DNA of 64,000 bases. Origin: Campylorhamphus procurvoides. Its lineage: Eukaryota; Chordata; Aves; Passeriformes; Dendrocolaptidae. A program made the translations under genes and the position numbers. Location of the stretch: contig WBMV01003157.1 of the NCBI GenBank assembly GCA_013396655.1, positions 163,081 to 227,080 of the forward strand. The letters are read 5' to 3'. The notes below the pieces were generated by a model. It was not told where the DNA came from. It saw only the letters and a list, made by a program, of their open reading frames with translations, and made no database searches. Of this stretch, positions 62,442 through 64,000 are shown piece by piece. How positions within the stretch are numbered: the first letter of the stretch is position 1; every line of letters begins with the position of its first letter.

Positions 62442-62593
62442 GGAAAGAAGTTGGCACAGCTATTGCTCTGTTTGTTTCCAGTCTTAGATCTGTGGAGAGA
62501 GTTGATATTTTCTTCCGCAGTTGCTTGAGGGATGTCAGCAGTTCAGACACTGAGTATACTCCTCAGTGCTCAAGAAAGACACAAGGTTATTAA
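62442..62593 (+). CDS. UNC13B: Candidate alternative terminal exon (premature stop) of UNC13B
   Basis: After acceptor cttttgtttcctcactcatag, the same phase 1 entry gives 50 open codons (starting GKEVGTAIALFVSSLRSVER) that end at TAA 62591-62593. If used, it would truncate the protein inside the MUN domain and remove the C-terminal part and C2C. No convincing donor lies inside it. An open run of this length occurs by chance fairly often, and I see no AATAAA close behind it, so this is a weak candidate. Confidence 0.22.
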
Positions 62594-64000
62594 TGTAAAA
62601 TAGGAATGGACTTTACACAGCTCCAATACAAGGAAATTCACTGTGGAGAGAAGTGAACAACAGTGCATGTAATTTGTCCATTGAACCATCTGCCCTGGGG
62701 ACTGTGTCTCTCAGATACTGGGCATTCCACCACTTGGCAGTTGCTAAGGCTTTTGGAAAAATTTTGATTGAAAATTTCTCAGGATTTTGTGTGTGCAGTT
62801 GGGTAGTTCATACTTGATGTGGATCTTCTTCTTATATATGTTGTGGAAGCTTGAAGAGAGATGTGGAAGTTTATCGATGTTTTGAATTGGTTGCAAGAAT
62901 TCACATTTACATGAAAACAGATGATATTGTAAGATAGGCATGTCTGTAAGATAACTGATTTGAAAGCTGTGGCCATTTTGCATCATTAAGATGTATCTTT
63001 GGCTAATGAATATCAGTAACATGTATTGCTCACTTGTGCATAGATCTACCCAGTTACTGCATACCTGTACTGAAATTCTAGGTTAAAACCATTTGAAGTT
63101 AAGAAAAGTATTCTTTATAACGTAGCTGAATCCCATCTGCACATCAGCAGTGATGCCCTTGGAAAGTTACATCAGTAATGAGGCGTCCATATGTAAGTTA
63201 GGAAGAAGTGTCTAAAGTCAAATTCTGAGGATAAAAACCTGAGTCTGAGCCAAAATCGTGTACGTTTTAGTATAATATCTCACACTGTAGTCATGGACTA
63301 GCAGCTTGCTGTGGTGCTGGAGTGAACAAAGAAGCTTGGCACAAAGCTGTGTATTCCAGCTGTGAAGTTTGGCAGAAGAAAGAGATGGATATGGACAGGC
63401 AGCACTGGGGAGCAGTGGCACAGGATTGATCACTTGAAAGCTTGGGGTCACAGTGCAGACAAAAGCCAGCTGCTGAGTCCTCATAGCATCAAGAAAAATG
63501 AATTAATTTTAATTTTTCCAAGGAGGATTTTGAAGAAAAGCAGTGCAGTAGAAGGAGCTGCCTGTGTAAGCACATGCGGGGTGGCTTGGAAGAAAGTGTT
63601 TGGTAGAACTTAACAAGTAGTTTAAAAACAGGGTTTGTGGGCTGATCAGGAGTGGGAATCAGTTGCTGAAAGATGGTAGTGTGGACGTAGGCTGTGAAGG
63701 GCCTTGGGAGTGAAGACATGGAGCGTACATTTCTCATGTTAAGGCAGGGGAGCCGTGACATAGGGAATTGAAATGTAGGTCTGGGCCAGTGCTTTAGCAG
63801 CATAGGTGTGTGGGAAGGGCCATGGTATGGAGGTATGTGCATTATATAGGGAGGAGCTGCATTGTCCCAACATTGTCCTGGTACAAAAACATAAGGAAAT
63901 TTGGCAGGAGGAAGAGGCTCAGCAGCAGACACTGCCTTCTGGAAAAGTATCATTAATTTCTTCAAACTGAGGATCAGGGAAGGCTGTCTCCTGTGTAGGT

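Larger units (their letters stand above)
56723..64000. other. Intronic region running to the window end (about 7.3 kb)
   Basis: The next constitutive MUN exon is not in this stretch. It contains two small candidate cassette exons (59684-59719 and 62023-62064), a candidate alternative terminal exon (62442-62593) and a long CR1 fragment (about 58108-58533). Other open frames, including the 158-codon antisense one at 63489-63965, show no recognisable product. Confidence 0.85.

Noticed and set aside
63489..63965. 158-codon antisense open frame near the window end
   Set aside because: No recognisable domain, low-complexity Pro-rich composition, and no supporting promoter or splice pattern. The region looks more like an old dispersed repeat.

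Overview
The window is a stretch of vertebrate nuclear genome carrying most of one multi-exon gene on the + strand, UNC13B (Munc13-2), the presynaptic vesicle-priming protein. Several degenerate CR1-type LINE fragments, with the typical CR1 3' end (ATTCTATGATTCTAT-like), point to a sauropsid and most likely a bird. No other gene is supported on either strand. Most long open frames outside the exons are chance frames in introns or lie inside repeats.

Layout. Positions 1-5.3 kb hold non-coding sequence (intron or promoter side) with one CR1 fragment. Positions 5334-7782 are one giant exon of about 816 codons. It encodes the brain-type (bMunc13-2) N-terminal region, and its middle looks like a LINE-1 ORF1p module: coiled coil, then an RRM-like part, then a C-terminal-domain-like part. 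An intron of about 11.7 kb follows; it contains a 13-N assembly gap and an LTR-like remnant. Fifteen further constitutive exons between 19468 and 56722 encode, in order: the distal part of the calmodulin-site region, a linker that includes a 6-nt microexon, the C1 domain, the C1-C2B linker, the C2B domain, and the first part of the MUN domain. The remaining MUN exons and the C2C domain lie beyond position 64000.

I placed each exon by matching the reading frame, the splice-site dinucleotides and the intron phase to its neighbours. All junctions from 19468 to 56722 are phase-consistent and rebuild an uninterrupted Munc13 protein. The large exon ends in phase 1 but the next exon found starts in phase 0, so at least one linker exon between 7783 and 19467 was not found. 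UNC13B is preferred over UNC13A and UNC13C because of signature residues remembered from the family, for example [41 protein letters not shown] and GPSIRNLDF.

The last 7.3 kb contain two small phase 1-1 candidate cassette exons (36 and 42 nt) with good splice sites. Together they would insert 26 residues into the MUN domain. A third candidate exon in the same phase would end the protein early. These, the microexon and the LINE-like module in the giant exon are the most interesting items.
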